Shown here: positions 26,077 to 36,936 of the stretch, piece after piece
How the letters are laid out: each line of letters opens with the position of its first letter
Numbering within the stretch: position 1 is the first letter of the stretch
NCBI RefSeq assembly: GCF_002217655.1
Contig: NZ_NEWK01000001.1
Coordinates: 1,002,001-1,066,000 of the forward strand
Length of the DNA stretch: 64,000 nt
Origin: Geobacillus thermocatenulatus
GTDB taxonomy: Bacteria; Bacillota; Bacilli; Bacillales; Anoxybacillaceae
Direction: 5' to 3'
Notes under the pieces: model-generated
Seen by the model: the letters and a program-made list of their open reading frames with translations, nothing else
Database searches by the model: none
Told to the model about the DNA's origin: nothing
Translations under genes and position numbers: made by a program

Positions 26077-26367
26077 ATGCTGAGACTTGACCTGCAATTT
26101 TTTGCTTCGAAAAAAGGGGTCGGTTCGACGAAAAACGGCCGCGACTCGATCGCGAAACGTCTTGGCGCAAAACGGGCTGACGGCCAATTCGTCACCAGCG
26201 GTTCGATTTTGTACCGTCAACGCGGAACGAAAGTCCATCCGGGCTTGAACGTCGGCCGCGGCGGCGACGATACGCTGTATGCGAAAATCGACGGCATCGT
26301 CCGCTTCGAGCGGCTCGGCCGCGACCGCAAACGCGTCAGCGTCTACCCGGTCAGCCAAGAAGCGTAA
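26077..26367 (+). CDS. rpmA: 50S ribosomal protein L27 with Prp-cleavable extension
   Basis: 96 residues from ATG 26077 behind GGGAGG. The first nine residues MLRLDLQFF are the Firmicutes-type extension cut by Prp before ASKKG. The rest ([20 protein letters not shown]) is standard L27, which reaches into the peptidyl-transferase centre. Confidence 0.98.
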   Translation: MLRLDLQFFASKKGVGSTKNGRDSIAKRLGAKRADGQFVTSGSILYRQRGTKVHPGLNVGRGGDDTLYAKIDGIVRFERLGRDRKRVSVYPVSQEA

Positions 26368-26377
26368 TCGATGTGGA

Positions 26378-26412
26378 AAAAACTCTAACCCGTTCGGTTA
26401 GAGTTTTTTCTT
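26378..26412 (+). terminator. Terminator after rpmA
   Basis: 13-bp perfect stem AAAAACTCTAACC/GGTTAGAGTTTTT with a 5-base loop and further T residues. Confidence 0.92.
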
Positions 26413-26540
26413 TTTGGCGTCGAAAAATCGTTCCCGTTCAATGTCAAAAAATGTTATAGTAAAAGTACATGCCTCCCCCATGGAGGCGGAAGTTCAAGCG
26501 AGGCAGGGAGCCTGCGCTTATGTGGATAGGGGAGCGTCGG

Positions 26541-27089
26541 ATGGAGAAACGATGGACTGTCGTTGAGGTGATGCGCCATGCCCGTCATGACTGGCTGAAC
26601 AAAATCCAGCTCATCAAAGGGCACTTGGCGCTCAATAAAATCGAACGGGTGCAGGAAATCATTGAAGACATGATCGCCGAGATGCATCAGGAAACACGGT
26701 TGACGAACTTGAAAGCCGAGCAGTTCGCTGAGCTTATCATGACCTATAACTGGGAGCCGCGCCCGTTTGTTCTTGAGTATGACATCACGGACGGCGAAGC
26801 CGATTGGTCACGGTGCGATGAGCAGCTGACTGAATGGTGCCGCCAATTTTTTCGCCTGCTTGAAGCGCAATCCGATGAGCGGACAGAAAACCATTTATGT
26901 TTATCCATTGAGCTGTCCGATCGACGGGCGGCGCTGTTTTTGGATTACCGCGGCGCGTTTCGGGACGGCGAAGCCATTCGTACTTGGCTTGAGCGCTGCG
27001 AACCATCGCCGCCGCTTCGGCTCGTGTCGTTTGCCGTTGGCGAGGGCGAATTGACGGTGGAGCTTGAGCTTTTGGCCGGGGAATCTTGA
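26541..27089 (+). CDS. spo0B: Sporulation phosphotransferase Spo0B
   Basis: 182 residues from ATG 26541 behind AGGGGAG. The N-terminal helical hairpin carries the phosphorylated histidine in MRHARHDWLNKIQLIKGHL, matching the Spo0B H-box. The C-terminal half is a degenerate kinase-like ATPase fold. Spo0B passes phosphate from Spo0F to Spo0A in the sporulation relay. Sits between rpmA and obg as in B. subtilis, though here a terminator precedes it and a promoter follows. Confidence 0.93.
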   Translation: MEKRWTVVEVMRHARHDWLNKIQLIKGHLALNKIERVQEIIEDMIAEMHQETRLTNLKAEQFAELIMTYNWEPRPFVLEYDITDGEADWSRCDEQLTEWCRQFFRLLEAQSDERTENHLCLSIELSDRRAALFLDYRGAFRDGEAIRTWLERCEPSPPLRLVSFAVGEGELTVELELLAGES

Positions 27090-27205
27090 TGGTTGATTGG
27101 GAGACGGAGAATAGGGCGTGGACCGATCGCTCCAATCAGACCGAAAAGCGGCGGCTGGGCTTGAACCGCCCGCCAGCCTGCAGACGGCCGGTGCTTGCGT
27201 ACATA

Positions 27206-27234
27206 TTGACATCATGGAATCGACTCTGTATACA
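27206..27234 (+). promoter_or_regulatory. Sigma-A promoter of obg
   Basis: TTGACA at 27206, 17-bp spacer, TATACA at 27229, in the 203-bp gap between spo0B and obg. Confidence 0.75.
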
Positions 27235-27268
27235 ATAATAAGTATTAGTCATACTCATTTTACCATGA

Positions 27269-28591
<1,323 letters not shown>

Positions 28592-28607
28592 AGCGGGGGA
28601 AGGTGCG

Positions 28608-29051
28608 GTGGAGAAAAAATTTTATTTGGTGCGCGAAGACGTCCTGCCGGAAGCGATGAAGAAAGTCGTGCTCGCGAAACAGCTGCTTGAACGGAAAAAA
28701 GCCGCCTCGGTCGCTGAGGCGGCGCAGCTCGCCAACATCAGCCGCGGCGTTTTTTACAAATACCGCGATGCCATTTTTCCGTTCCAAGCGGTGACGAAAG
28801 AAAACATCGTCACGCTCTTTTTCCATTTAGAGGACCGCTCCGGAACGTTGTCACAGCTGCTTGGCGTTGTAGCGGCGGCCGGCTGCAACGTGCTGACCAT
28901 CCATCAAACGATTCCGCTTCAAGGGAGGGCGAACGTGACGCTGTCGGTCAGCACAAACGATATGAACGAGGAGATTGATGAGCTCCTCGCGAAGCTCAAA
29001 CAGCTCGAATTTGTCGAAAAAGTGGAAATTGTCGGTTCGGGAGTGTATTAA
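28608..29051 (+). CDS. pheB: ACT domain protein PheB
   Basis: 147 residues from GTG 28608 after GGGGGAAGG, the same length as B. subtilis PheB. The first half is a helix-turn-helix-like region ([19 protein letters not shown]), the second an ACT domain ([20 protein letters not shown]) of the kind that binds amino acids. Directly upstream of pheA. It is annotated as a chorismate mutase in places, but the known catalytic residues are not recognisable; a regulatory role is more likely. Confidence 0.88.
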   Translation: MEKKFYLVREDVLPEAMKKVVLAKQLLERKKAASVAEAAQLANISRGVFYKYRDAIFPFQAVTKENIVTLFFHLEDRSGTLSQLLGVVAAAGCNVLTIHQTIPLQGRANVTLSVSTNDMNEEIDELLAKLKQLEFVEKVEIVGSGVY

Positions 29052-29072
29052 AGCAAGGGAGAGGCAAACGAG

Positions 29073-29921
29073 ATGAAAATCGGTTATTTAGGACCGAAGG
29101 CGACGTTCACCGAAGCGGCAGCTGCTCTTCTTTTTCCGTCGCAGCCGCGGGAGCCGTATGACACGATTCCCGATTGCATCGACGCCGCAGCGGCCGGAGA
29201 GATTGAAGCGGCCGTGGTGCCGCTCGAGAACGCCTTGGAAGGATCGGTCAATTTGACACTCGACTATTTAATTCACGAACAGCCGTTGCCGATCATCGGC
29301 GAAATTGTTGTGCCGATCGAGCAACATTTGATGGTGCACCCCTATTTCACCCCGCATTGGCGCGAAGTGAAAGAAGTGTATTCCCACTCGCACGCCATTG
29401 CCCAATGCCGGAAGTTTTTGCATACGGTGCTGAAAGGGGCGAAGCAAGTGCCGATGACGTCCACGAGCGCCGCCGCGAAATTTGTGAGCGAGCATCCGCA
29501 CTTGCCGGCGGCGGCGATCGCCAACCGGCTGGCGGCGAAACAATACGGACTGGTGATCGTGCAGGAAAACGTCCACGATTACGATTACAACCATACGCGC
29601 TTTATTGTCGTCAGCCGGCGCAAAGAGCCGCTTTCGCCTGTTTCGCCTCTTTATGCCGGTGACAAGACGACTGTGGTCGTCATGTTGCCGCAAGATCGTC
29701 CGGGCGCACTCCATCAAGTGTTATCAGCGTTTGCCTGGCGGCGGCTCAATTTAACGAAAATCGAATCGCGCCCAGCGAAAACGGGACTTGGAAATTATTT
29801 CTTTATTATTGACATTGACGCGCCGATGGATGACGTCCTCATCCCAGGGGCAATCGCGGAAATTGAGGCGCTTGGCTGCACCGTGCTGCTGTTGGGCAGC
29901 TATCCATATTATTTTGCTTGA
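29073..29921 (+). CDS. pheA: Prephenate dehydratase
   Basis: 282 residues. The catalytic domain starts MKIGYLGPKATFTEAAA, with the TSTSAAAKFV active-site segment and HTRFIVVSRR; the C-terminal ACT domain (DRPGALHQVLSAFAWRRLNL, then KIESRP) binds phenylalanine for feedback control. Converts prephenate to phenylpyruvate. Confidence 0.97.
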   Translation: MKIGYLGPKATFTEAAAALLFPSQPREPYDTIPDCIDAAAAGEIEAAVVPLENALEGSVNLTLDYLIHEQPLPIIGEIVVPIEQHLMVHPYFTPHWREVKEVYSHSHAIAQCRKFLHTVLKGAKQVPMTSTSAAAKFVSEHPHLPAAAIANRLAAKQYGLVIVQENVHDYDYNHTRFIVVSRRKEPLSPVSPLYAGDKTTVVVMLPQDRPGALHQVLSAFAWRRLNLTKIESRPAKTGLGNYFFIIDIDAPMDDVLIPGAIAEIEALGCTVLLLGSYPYYFA

Positions 29922-29930
29922 CGAAGACAA

Positions 29931-29968
29931 AAAATGCGGATGGGGCATAGCCGTCCGCATTTTCTCTT
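29931..29968. terminator. Terminator between pheA and niaR
   Basis: Stem AAAATGCGGA/TCCGCATTTT around a 13-base loop lies between convergent genes and is A-rich on one side and T-rich on the other, so it may act both ways. Confidence 0.85.
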
Positions 29969-30032
29969 TTCCAGCGTCCTGGCGCACGGGATTCGCGAAG
30001 AGGGAATGACGGACGAGCGCAAGGCGATCCGT

Positions 30033-30572
30033 TCACGATTCGATCAGAAATCCGGCCTGTTTCAAGGCGCGGCAGGCGGCGTCAAGCTTCACTGGTGAAT
30101 CGGCTTCCAGCGTATGCAAATGGGTTCCGTCCGTCAGTTGCAACAAATACGACGATTTTGTCGCCTCGATTTTGGCGATGAATTGGTCGACTTCTAGGCG
30201 GTTGCTCACCATGATCGAGGCGGTTAAATCGCCGTAGACCGGATGCTCGATTTTGACGTCCTTGACCGTCACGCCGCGATCCACGAGCAAATACAACTCT
30301 TCTTTCGTCTGTTCTGGCGTATGGAAGCAGGCGACCGTCCTCGTGTACGTTTTGGCCGGCTCAGCCGGCTTTAAATACAAATACCCTTGGCTTGTGGCGA
30401 TGATCGGTTCGTTGCGCGCCTTTAACAGTGAAATGTCTTGGACGATCACTTGGCGGCTGACGTTCGTTTTCGCTGCCAGCTCAGCCCCCGTGAGCGGCGC
30501 TTCGCTTTCTTTCAACCATTGCAAAATGAGCTGGCGCCGCCTTTCTCCGAAAATTTTCTTTTCCTCTTTCAC
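30033..30572 (-). CDS. niaR: NAD biosynthesis repressor NiaR
   Basis: 179 residues from GTG 30572 behind AAAGGAGG. An N-terminal winged helix (TGAELAAKTNVSRQVIVQDI) is followed by a 3H domain named for its three histidines, seen as ACFHTPEQ, IEHPVYGD and GTHLHTLEAD. NiaR (YrxA) uses niacin as co-repressor and shuts down nad genes. Lies 15 bases after nifS in the same operon, divergent from nadBCA, exactly as in B. subtilis. Confidence 0.95.
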   Translation of the reverse strand: MKEEKKIFGERRRQLILQWLKESEAPLTGAELAAKTNVSRQVIVQDISLLKARNEPIIATSQGYLYLKPAEPAKTYTRTVACFHTPEQTKEELYLLVDRGVTVKDVKIEHPVYGDLTASIMVSNRLEVDQFIAKIEATKSSYLLQLTDGTHLHTLEADSPVKLDAACRALKQAGFLIES

Positions 30573-30587
30573 CTGCCATTCCTCCTT

Positions 30588-31712
30588 TCATGCTGATGTT
30601 AGTCGCGCCAATGTGGAAACGAACTGGTCAATCTCTGCTTCGGTCGTGGCCGCGCCCAATGAGACGCGGATGAATTGCTTCGCTTCTTCAGGCGTTTTCC
30701 CGACGGCGAGCATCGTCTGCGATGGCGCCTGCAGCCCGACTTGGCAGGCGCTGCCGGTGGAAATGGCGATGCCGGCGCGGTTGCATTCAAGCATGATAAG
30801 CTGCCCTTCGTATCCAGCGACGGACAAACCGATAATATGAGCAAGACGGAAATCGGGATGGCCTTCCACCGCCACCGGCAGCTGTTTGGCGGCGATGGCG
30901 TGAAGCAATCGATTCCGCAGTCGTTCCAAACGCGACTGTTCGTCCGCCATTCGTCGATGGAGCTGCTGCGCGGCCGTAATGAAGGCGGCAATACCCGGTA
31001 CGTTGACCGTTCCCGGCCGAAAACCAGATTCGTGCGTCGCTCCCGGGAATACCGGCTTCCAATGCCGGCGCGGGTTGATGTACACAGCGCCGACCCCTTT
31101 TGGACCGTACACTTTATGGGCGGAAACGGATAGGCTGTCCAGTCCTATCTTTTGAACATCTAGCTGTATTTTAGCAAAAGTTTGCACGCAGTCGCTATGA
31201 AAAAGGACGCGGTGCGCCCGCAGGAGGCGGCTGATATCGGCAAGCGGCTGAATCGTGCCGATTTCCGAGTTGGCGTGCTGGATGGAAGCAAGGATCGTCT
31301 TCGGCGTGATCGCCCGCTCCAAATCGGCAAGCCGAATGCGCCCGAAACGGTCGACGGGTAAATACGTGACCGTATATCCTTCTGTTTCCAGCTGTTTGAA
31401 CAGGTGATGGAGCGAGGCATGCTCAATTTCGGTCGTGATCAAGTGGTTTCCCTTATGCCGGTAGGCGGCAGCGAGCGAACGGATTGCAAGCACGTTCGCT
31501 TCCGTTCCGCCGCTTGTGAAATAGATCCCTTCCGCTTCTCCGTTGATCATGGCGGCAAGTTCGCGCCGGCATAAGGCAAGCAGTTGTTTCGCTTTCGTTC
31601 CGATGTCATGCAAGCTGCTTTCGTTGCCAAAGTAAACGGACGCCGCTTCAGCGTAAGCGGCAATCGCCTCTTGGCACATTGGCGTCGTTGCCGCGTAATC
31701 CAAATAAATCAT
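30588..31712 (-). CDS. nifS: Cysteine desulfurase NifS/NadS for quinolinate synthase
   Basis: 374 residues from ATG 31712 behind GGCGGGGG. PLP-enzyme features: YLDYAATTP start, His in TTEIEHASLHH, the PLP lysine in SAHKVYGPKG, and the mobile cysteine in STGSACQVG. In Bacillaceae this desulfurase supplies sulfur for the 4Fe-4S cluster of NadA, encoded divergently at 34247-35350. Confidence 0.93.
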   Translation of the reverse strand: MIYLDYAATTPMCQEAIAAYAEAASVYFGNESSLHDIGTKAKQLLALCRRELAAMINGEAEGIYFTSGGTEANVLAIRSLAAAYRHKGNHLITTEIEHASLHHLFKQLETEGYTVTYLPVDRFGRIRLADLERAITPKTILASIQHANSEIGTIQPLADISRLLRAHRVLFHSDCVQTFAKIQLDVQKIGLDSLSVSAHKVYGPKGVGAVYINPRRHWKPVFPGATHESGFRPGTVNVPGIAAFITAAQQLHRRMADEQSRLERLRNRLLHAIAAKQLPVAVEGHPDFRLAHIIGLSVAGYEGQLIMLECNRAGIAISTGSACQVGLQAPSQTMLAVGKTPEEAKQFIRVSLGAATTEAEIDQFVSTLARLTSA

Positions 31713-31749
31713 ATTCCCCCGCCTTTGCATCATTTTTTCACCAAACCTC

Positions 31750-31800
31750 TTGCCATTAGTTTAAATATGTGTAAATATAGATGTCAAGACAGGTGGAAAG
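31750..31800. promoter_or_regulatory. Divergent nifS/nadB promoters with probable NiaR operator
   Basis: A minus-strand TTGACA (31787-31782) sits in an inverted repeat TGTC-AA-GACA (31782-31791). On the plus strand TTGCCA (31750) lies upstream of an AT-rich -10 region (about 31772-31779). TGTCTTGACA resembles the core of known NiaR sites; the assignment is inference from context. Confidence 0.5.
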
Positions 31801-31816
31801 AAAGGGGTGTCCGCGA

Positions 31817-33373
31817 GTGAAGGAAGGTGGCGTGATTATCGTCGGAAGCGGGCTGGCGGCGTTAACGGTCGCGTATCATTTATCTGAGCTCGACCATGTG
31901 ATGATATTCACGAAAAAGCGTTGCACCGACAGCAATTCATGGCGGGCGCAAGGAGGGGTGGCCGCGGCGCTGGCAGAGAGCGATGATTGGCGCGCTCATT
32001 TCCACGATACGATGGTCGCCGGCTGCTTTCATAACGATGAACGAATGGTCGAACGGCTCGTACGCGAAGGGCCGAGGCGGCTGCAAGAATGGATCAACGC
32101 CGGCTTGGCGTTTGATCGGGATGAACGCGGCCGGTTTTGTTTCGGCCTTGAAGGCGGGCATAGCCATCGCCGAGTTTTGCACGCCGGCGGCGATCAAACG
32201 GGCAAAGCACTCGTTTCATTTTTGCTTGAGCGGCTCGAGGGGCGCGTATGGATGGAAGAAGGCGAGCAGGTGATGGAGTTGCTTGTGGAAGAAGGGCGTT
32301 GCGTCGGGGTGAAAACGAAGCGGGAAGACGGTTCGGTGTCCATTTGGCCGGCGTCGGCCGTCGTGTTGGCGACCGGTGGATGCGCCGGATTGTATACGTT
32401 CACTTCCAATGCGCCGACGGCGACTGGCGACGGCATTGCCATGGCGTACCGCGCCGGTGCGGCGGTGGCGGATATGGAGTTTATCCAATTTCATCCGACG
32501 ATGCTCATTGCCGGCGGAAAAGCGGTCGGACTCGTCTCGGAGGCAGTGCGCGGCGAAGGGGCGGTGCTTGAGGCGGAAGATGGAAGAGCGCTGATGGACG
32601 GCGTCCATCCGCTTCGCGATCTCGCCCCGCGCGACATCGTCGCCCGAGCGATCGCGGCGGAACTCGATCGCGGCGGCCGCGTCTATTTGAATATTTCCCG
32701 CGTGTCCCACTTCCGCCGCCGCTTTCCGACGATCGCCGCGCTATGTGAGGCCTATGGCGTTGACCTTGAAGCCGGCCGCCTTCCTGTCGCGCCGGGCGCC
32801 CATTTTTTAATGGGCGGCGTTGTTGTCAACGAGTGGGGGCAGACGACGGTGCCGGGCTTGTATGCCGTCGGGGAAGCAGCGTGCACCGGGGTGCACGGCG
32901 CCAACCGGCTTGCGAGCAACTCGTTGCTTGAAGCGATCGTCTTTGGGTTTCGTGCGGCCTGCGCCATCCGCCGTCAAGCGGCGTGGCCGGAAACGGCGCA
33001 CCGGGCGGAGTCATCCAGCCCGCGTCGTTTGATTGCACCACGGCTGCCAGAGCGGGCGCTCATTCGCGAACAGCTGTCAACGTTTGTCGGCATCGTCCGC
33101 GACGGCGATCGGCTTCGCAAAGCGGTCGACTGGCTGGAACAGTTTTCGTTGCCGGATTGGCTGGATGGCGACCTTGAACGATTGTCGGCAGAGGAGATTG
33201 AAACAGGGTATATGCTGCTAGTGGGCTGGCTTGTCGCTTCATCAGCGCTTGGGCGTACGGAAAGCCGCGGCGGCCATTACCGGATCGATTTTCCGTGTGA
33301 ACGCCCAAAGTGGCGAGGGCGGCGCCTCGTGCGGACGAAAGAAGAGTGGGCCCGCCTTGGGGCTGGGAGGTAA
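31817..33373 (+). CDS. nadB: L-aspartate oxidase
   Basis: 518 residues from GTG 31817 behind AAAGGGGTG. FAD-binding GSGLAALTVAYHLSE at the N-terminus, the flavoprotein motif NSWRAQGGVAAAL, the substrate-site region FQFHPTML-like (EFIQFHPTM), and GANRLASNSLLEAIVFG near the end of the FAD domain, then a helical C-terminal domain. Makes iminoaspartate for quinolinate synthesis; flavin is reoxidised by oxygen or fumarate. First gene of nadB-nadC-nadA. Confidence 0.96.
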   Translation: MKEGGVIIVGSGLAALTVAYHLSELDHVMIFTKKRCTDSNSWRAQGGVAAALAESDDWRAHFHDTMVAGCFHNDERMVERLVREGPRRLQEWINAGLAFDRDERGRFCFGLEGGHSHRRVLHAGGDQTGKALVSFLLERLEGRVWMEEGEQVMELLVEEGRCVGVKTKREDGSVSIWPASAVVLATGGCAGLYTFTSNAPTATGDGIAMAYRAGAAVADMEFIQFHPTMLIAGGKAVGLVSEAVRGEGAVLEAEDGRALMDGVHPLRDLAPRDIVARAIAAELDRGGRVYLNISRVSHFRRRFPTIAALCEAYGVDLEAGRLPVAPGAHFLMGGVVVNEWGQTTVPGLYAVGEAACTGVHGANRLASNSLLEAIVFGFRAACAIRRQAAWPETAHRAESSSPRRLIAPRLPERALIREQLSTFVGIVRDGDRLRKAVDWLEQFSLPDWLDGDLERLSAEEIETGYMLLVGWLVASSALGRTESRGGHYRIDFPCERPKWRGRRLVRTKEEWARLGAGR

Positions 33374-33401
33374 AGCGGCAAAGAAAACGGAGGGATGAAA
33401 G

Positions 33402-34232
33402 ATGAACCGGTTGAAGCTCGAACAACTGTTGCGACAGTTTTTTCTTGAAGATATTGGCGATGGCGATGTGACGAGCGAGACGATTTTTTCGGCTCATGAA
33501 CGGGCATCAGGCATGTTTATGGCCAAAGCGGACGGGGTGGTGGCCGGCGTCGGCATCATTGCGGCGGGCTATCAGCTGCTGGATCCGCGCATCGAGGTCA
33601 CCATCATGAAACAGGACGGCGAACGGGTCCAAGCCGGCGAAACGATCGCCGTTGCATCCGGACCGGTCGGGCCGCTGTTGTCCGGTGAGCGCGTGATTTT
33701 AAACTTGCTGCAGCGGTTAAGCGGCATTGCCACCGTGACGCGAAAGGCCGTTGACTTGCTTGGCCATAGCTCCACACGCATTTGCGACACGCGGAAAACG
33801 ACGCCGGGGCTGCGCATGCTTGAAAAATATGCCGTCACATGCGGCGGCGGCTACAATCATCGCTTCGGCCTGTACGACGGCGTCATGATTAAAGACAACC
33901 ATATCGCCTTTTGCGGATCGATCGCCCGCGCTGTCAAAACGGTGCGAGAGCGGCTTGGGCATATGGTGAAAATCGAAGTGGAGACCGAGACGGAAGACGA
34001 AGTGCTCGAGGCGGTCGAGGCCGGGGCGGATGTCATTATGTTTGACAACCGGACGCCGGATGAGGTGCGGGCGTTCGTCCGGCTTGTGCCAAAGCCGATC
34101 ATCACGGAAGCGTCGGGGGGAATTACGCTCGCCAATGTGGCGGCGTACGGCGCGACCGGAGTCGATTACATTTCGCTCGGATGTTTAACCCATTCCGCCC
34201 CGGCGCTCGATATCAGTTTCAATTTGCGATAA
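33402..34232 (+). CDS. nadC: Nicotinate-nucleotide pyrophosphorylase (quinolinate PRTase)
   Basis: 276 residues behind GGAGGG. Motifs: [38 protein letters not shown] and [19 protein letters not shown], all diagnostic for NadC. Converts quinolinate and PRPP to nicotinate mononucleotide. Placed between nadB and nadA; spacing to nadA is 14 bases. Confidence 0.97.
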   Translation: MNRLKLEQLLRQFFLEDIGDGDVTSETIFSAHERASGMFMAKADGVVAGVGIIAAGYQLLDPRIEVTIMKQDGERVQAGETIAVASGPVGPLLSGERVILNLLQRLSGIATVTRKAVDLLGHSSTRICDTRKTTPGLRMLEKYAVTCGGGYNHRFGLYDGVMIKDNHIAFCGSIARAVKTVRERLGHMVKIEVETETEDEVLEAVEAGADVIMFDNRTPDEVRAFVRLVPKPIITEASGGITLANVAAYGATGVDYISLGCLTHSAPALDISFNLR

Positions 34233-34246
34233 TGGAGGGGAGAACC

Positions 34247-35350
34247 GTGAACGTCCTTGAACAGTTGAAACGGCTGGATGAGATGCCGGAATGGTATAAA
34301 ACGATGGAACGAAGCGAGCTCGAAGCACGCGCCCGCGCGGTGAAAGAACGGTTCGGACGGCGCCTTTTCATCCCGGGCCATCACTACCAAAAGGATGAGG
34401 TCATTCAGTTCGCCGATGCGACCGGCGATTCGCTTCAGCTTGCCCAGCTCGCGGCAAAAAACAACGAAGCCGAATATATTGTGTTTTGCGGCGTCCATTT
34501 TATGGCGGAAACCGCCGATATTTTAACGAGCGACGACCAAACGGTCATGTTGCCGGACTTGCGCGCTGGCTGTTCAATGGCCGATATGGCCGATATTTTT
34601 CAAGTCGAGCGGGCATGGGCGGCGCTTATGGAGCGGTTTGGCGAGACGATCGTGCCGCTTGTGTACGTCAATTCGACCGCGGCGATTAAAGCGTTTGTCG
34701 GCCGCCATGGCGGAGCGACCGTCACCTCGTCGAATGCGAAAAAGATGATGGCTTGGGCGTTTTCACAGAAGGAACGGATTTTCTTTTTGCCGGACCAGCA
34801 TTTAGGGAGAAATACAGCCTATGCGCTCGGCATCCGTCTTGACGAGATGGCGGTGTGGGATCCGCATGAGGAGGCGCTCCAAGGGGCGGACGATCTCGAC
34901 AAGGTGAAAGTCATTCTTTGGAAAGGACATTGCTCCGTGCATGAAAACTTCACCGTGCGACAAATCGAGCATATTCGACGGATGAAGCCGGGAATCCATG
35001 TCATCGTCCATCCGGAATGCAGCTGGGAGGTCGTCCAGCAAGCCGACTACGCCGGTTCGACAAAATACATTATTGAAACGATCCGCAATGCTCCACCCGG
35101 CACCCAGTGGGCGATTGGAACGGAAATGAATTTGGTGAACCGGCTGAAGCATGAACATCCAGACAAAGAAATTGTTTCTCTCAATCCATATATGTGCCCG
35201 TGTTTAACAATGAATCGAATTGATTTGCCGCATTTCGTCTGGGCGCTCGAATCGCTTGAGCGAGGAGCGATCGTCAATCGCATCACCGTTCCGAAAGACA
35301 TCGCCGCAGAGGCAAAAGAGGCGCTCGATCGCATGCTTTCGCTTGCCTAG
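34247..35350 (+). CDS. nadA: Quinolinate synthase A
   Basis: 367 residues from GTG 34247 behind GGAGGGGAG. The start of the fold is seen in [16 protein letters not shown]. Cluster cysteines are likely those in [19 protein letters not shown] and the C-terminal [17 protein letters not shown] is also present. Condenses iminoaspartate with dihydroxyacetone phosphate and needs a 4Fe-4S cluster, hence the linked nifS. Confidence 0.97.
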   Translation: MNVLEQLKRLDEMPEWYKTMERSELEARARAVKERFGRRLFIPGHHYQKDEVIQFADATGDSLQLAQLAAKNNEAEYIVFCGVHFMAETADILTSDDQTVMLPDLRAGCSMADMADIFQVERAWAALMERFGETIVPLVYVNSTAAIKAFVGRHGGATVTSSNAKKMMAWAFSQKERIFFLPDQHLGRNTAYALGIRLDEMAVWDPHEEALQGADDLDKVKVILWKGHCSVHENFTVRQIEHIRRMKPGIHVIVHPECSWEVVQQADYAGSTKYIIETIRNAPPGTQWAIGTEMNLVNRLKHEHPDKEIVSLNPYMCPCLTMNRIDLPHFVWALESLERGAIVNRITVPKDIAAEAKEALDRMLSLA

Positions 35351-35354
35351 CTTG

Positions 35355-35402
35355 TTCCCTGGCTTGACGAGGAGGGATCCTCGTTCGGTCAGGGATTTTT
35401 TT
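35355..35402 (+). terminator. Terminator after nadA
   Basis: Long imperfect hairpin with TCCCTG/CAGGGA at the base and CGAGGA/TCCTCG at the top, followed by T8. Confidence 0.8.
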
Positions 35403-35403
35403 A

Positions 35404-35432
35404 TCATAAATCAACGATCATCGTCATACATT
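35404..35432 (+). promoter_or_regulatory. Probable sigma-E promoter of safA-like gene
   Basis: TCATAAA at 35404, 14-bp spacer, CATACATT at 35425; the -10 fits the sigma-E consensus at every position. B. subtilis safA is sigma-E dependent. Confidence 0.65.
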
Positions 35433-35508
35433 GTGTTGAAAGACGATAACGGGAAACAAGCATCGGTTCGATCGAGCGTAAACAGTCTCGGTTTAGGAGG
35501 GGAACGGA

Positions 35509-36936
35509 GTGAAAATCCATATTGTCCAAAAGGGCGACACTCTTTGGAAAATCGCCCAAAAATATGGAGTGGATTTTGAACAATTGAAAAAAATAAATGG
35601 GCATTTGAGCGACCCCAATATGATTATGCCTGGAATGAAAATCAAAGTGCCGACAGCAGGGGTGCCGGTCAAAAAAGAGACGAAGGCGCCTGCGCCACCC
35701 AAAAAAATGCACGTAAAAGAGCACCCATACGCGGAGGCGAAACCGTTCGTCTCATTCCACATTGATGCCGAGCTTGACAATGCCCCGGAGGGAGAGGCAG
35801 CGGTAAACGAACTGGCGGGTAAGGCGCCGAAAGCAGTGGTAAAGAAAACACCCAAAGCAGTCGTAAAGGAAACACCGAAAGCGCCGGAGAAGAAGGCGGA
35901 GAGTGTGACAGTGAATGAAGCGCCGAACGTGTCGGTGAACGAAACGCCAAATGTACCCGTGAATGAAACGCCGAATGTGCCCATCAATGAAGCGCCAAAG
36001 GCACCGGCGGGTGAGGCGCCGAAAGCGGCGATGAACGAAGCGCCAAAGGCTGTCGAGAAAAAAGCACCAAAAGCACCGGCACAAGAAGCACCAAAAACGC
36101 CGAAAGCGGAGGCAAAAGAAGGGGCAAACGCGAAAGGCGCCTCTGTGCCACCGCTTGTGCATACGATTCCGCCGGTGGTCCCGCCTCCTCAGCTTTCGTT
36201 CGCTCAATCGCTGGCCTCTGTGCCGCCGATTCCGCCGAAGCCGAGCAATATTTTGCCCAACATGATGAAAGAGGAGGATCATGAAAGCCCAGCTGAATGG
36301 AAAGGGGAATCAGCGGCTGAGAGCGAAGACGCGCCGCCGCTGCCGAACATTCCATATGTTCCTGTCGCTCCGCCGACGGCCCCAACATTTGGAACTGACC
36401 AAGGATGTACGCCAGTGCCGCCAGTTTGGTCGGGATTTTACGCGCCGCCGCTTCCGGTCATGCCGCCGTCTTATCCGCCATCGGCTGCGCCGCCGGCCAT
36501 TGAAAAAAGCGGCGAAAGTCCGGAAAACGGTTCAGCGCCGTTTTCCGGCATTCACGAAAGCAGCAGCGAATCATTAGAACCGCCGTTTTCTGGGCCCGGG
36601 GATGCCGCTCCGTTTGTCCCGCCGGCGGGGGGCGTTTTCCCACCGCCTGGCGCTGCAACGCCAGTTTATGCGCCGCCTGCGGCGTACACTTCGCCTGCCG
36701 GCTATCCGCCTTTTGGGTATGCGCCGGCCTATGCACCGCCCCCGTACTATGGAGGGTACGCCCTGCCGGCTCCATACGGATATGCGCCGCAGTCAGCGCC
36801 GCCGCTTCCGTGGCCAGGCGTCGTGTATCCGACAAGTCCAGCGGGATATTCGCCGCCATCCTACCCGCCGGTTGCCGGCCCCCGTTGGTTTAGCGAACCG
36901 CCGGATGAGGAGAGCGGGCATGGCGAGGAACAATAA
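35509..36936 (+). CDS. safA: SafA-like LysM spore coat assembly protein
   Basis: 475 residues from GTG 35509 behind TTAGGAGGGG. Residues 1-47 form one LysM domain (IHIVQKGDTLWKIAQKYGVD, ending PGMKIKVP) that can bind cortex peptidoglycan. The rest is low complexity: about 80 residues of short repeats built on NEAPKAP and NETPNVP, then a Pro-rich region, and a C-terminal 120 residues of Tyr/Pro/Ala/Gly repeats (FGYAPAYAPPPYYGGYALP). This is the layout of SafA, an inner-coat morphogenetic protein, and it follows nadA as in B. subtilis. Tyr-rich tails suit coat cross-linking. Confidence 0.88.
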   Translation: MKIHIVQKGDTLWKIAQKYGVDFEQLKKINGHLSDPNMIMPGMKIKVPTAGVPVKKETKAPAPPKKMHVKEHPYAEAKPFVSFHIDAELDNAPEGEAAVNELAGKAPKAVVKKTPKAVVKETPKAPEKKAESVTVNEAPNVSVNETPNVPVNETPNVPINEAPKAPAGEAPKAAMNEAPKAVEKKAPKAPAQEAPKTPKAEAKEGANAKGASVPPLVHTIPPVVPPPQLSFAQSLASVPPIPPKPSNILPNMMKEEDHESPAEWKGESAAESEDAPPLPNIPYVPVAPPTAPTFGTDQGCTPVPPVWSGFYAPPLPVMPPSYPPSAAPPAIEKSGESPENGSAPFSGIHESSSESLEPPFSGPGDAAPFVPPAGGVFPPPGAATPVYAPPAAYTSPAGYPPFGYAPAYAPPPYYGGYALPAPYGYAPQSAPPLPWPGVVYPTSPAGYSPPSYPPVAGPRWFSEPPDEESGHGEEQ

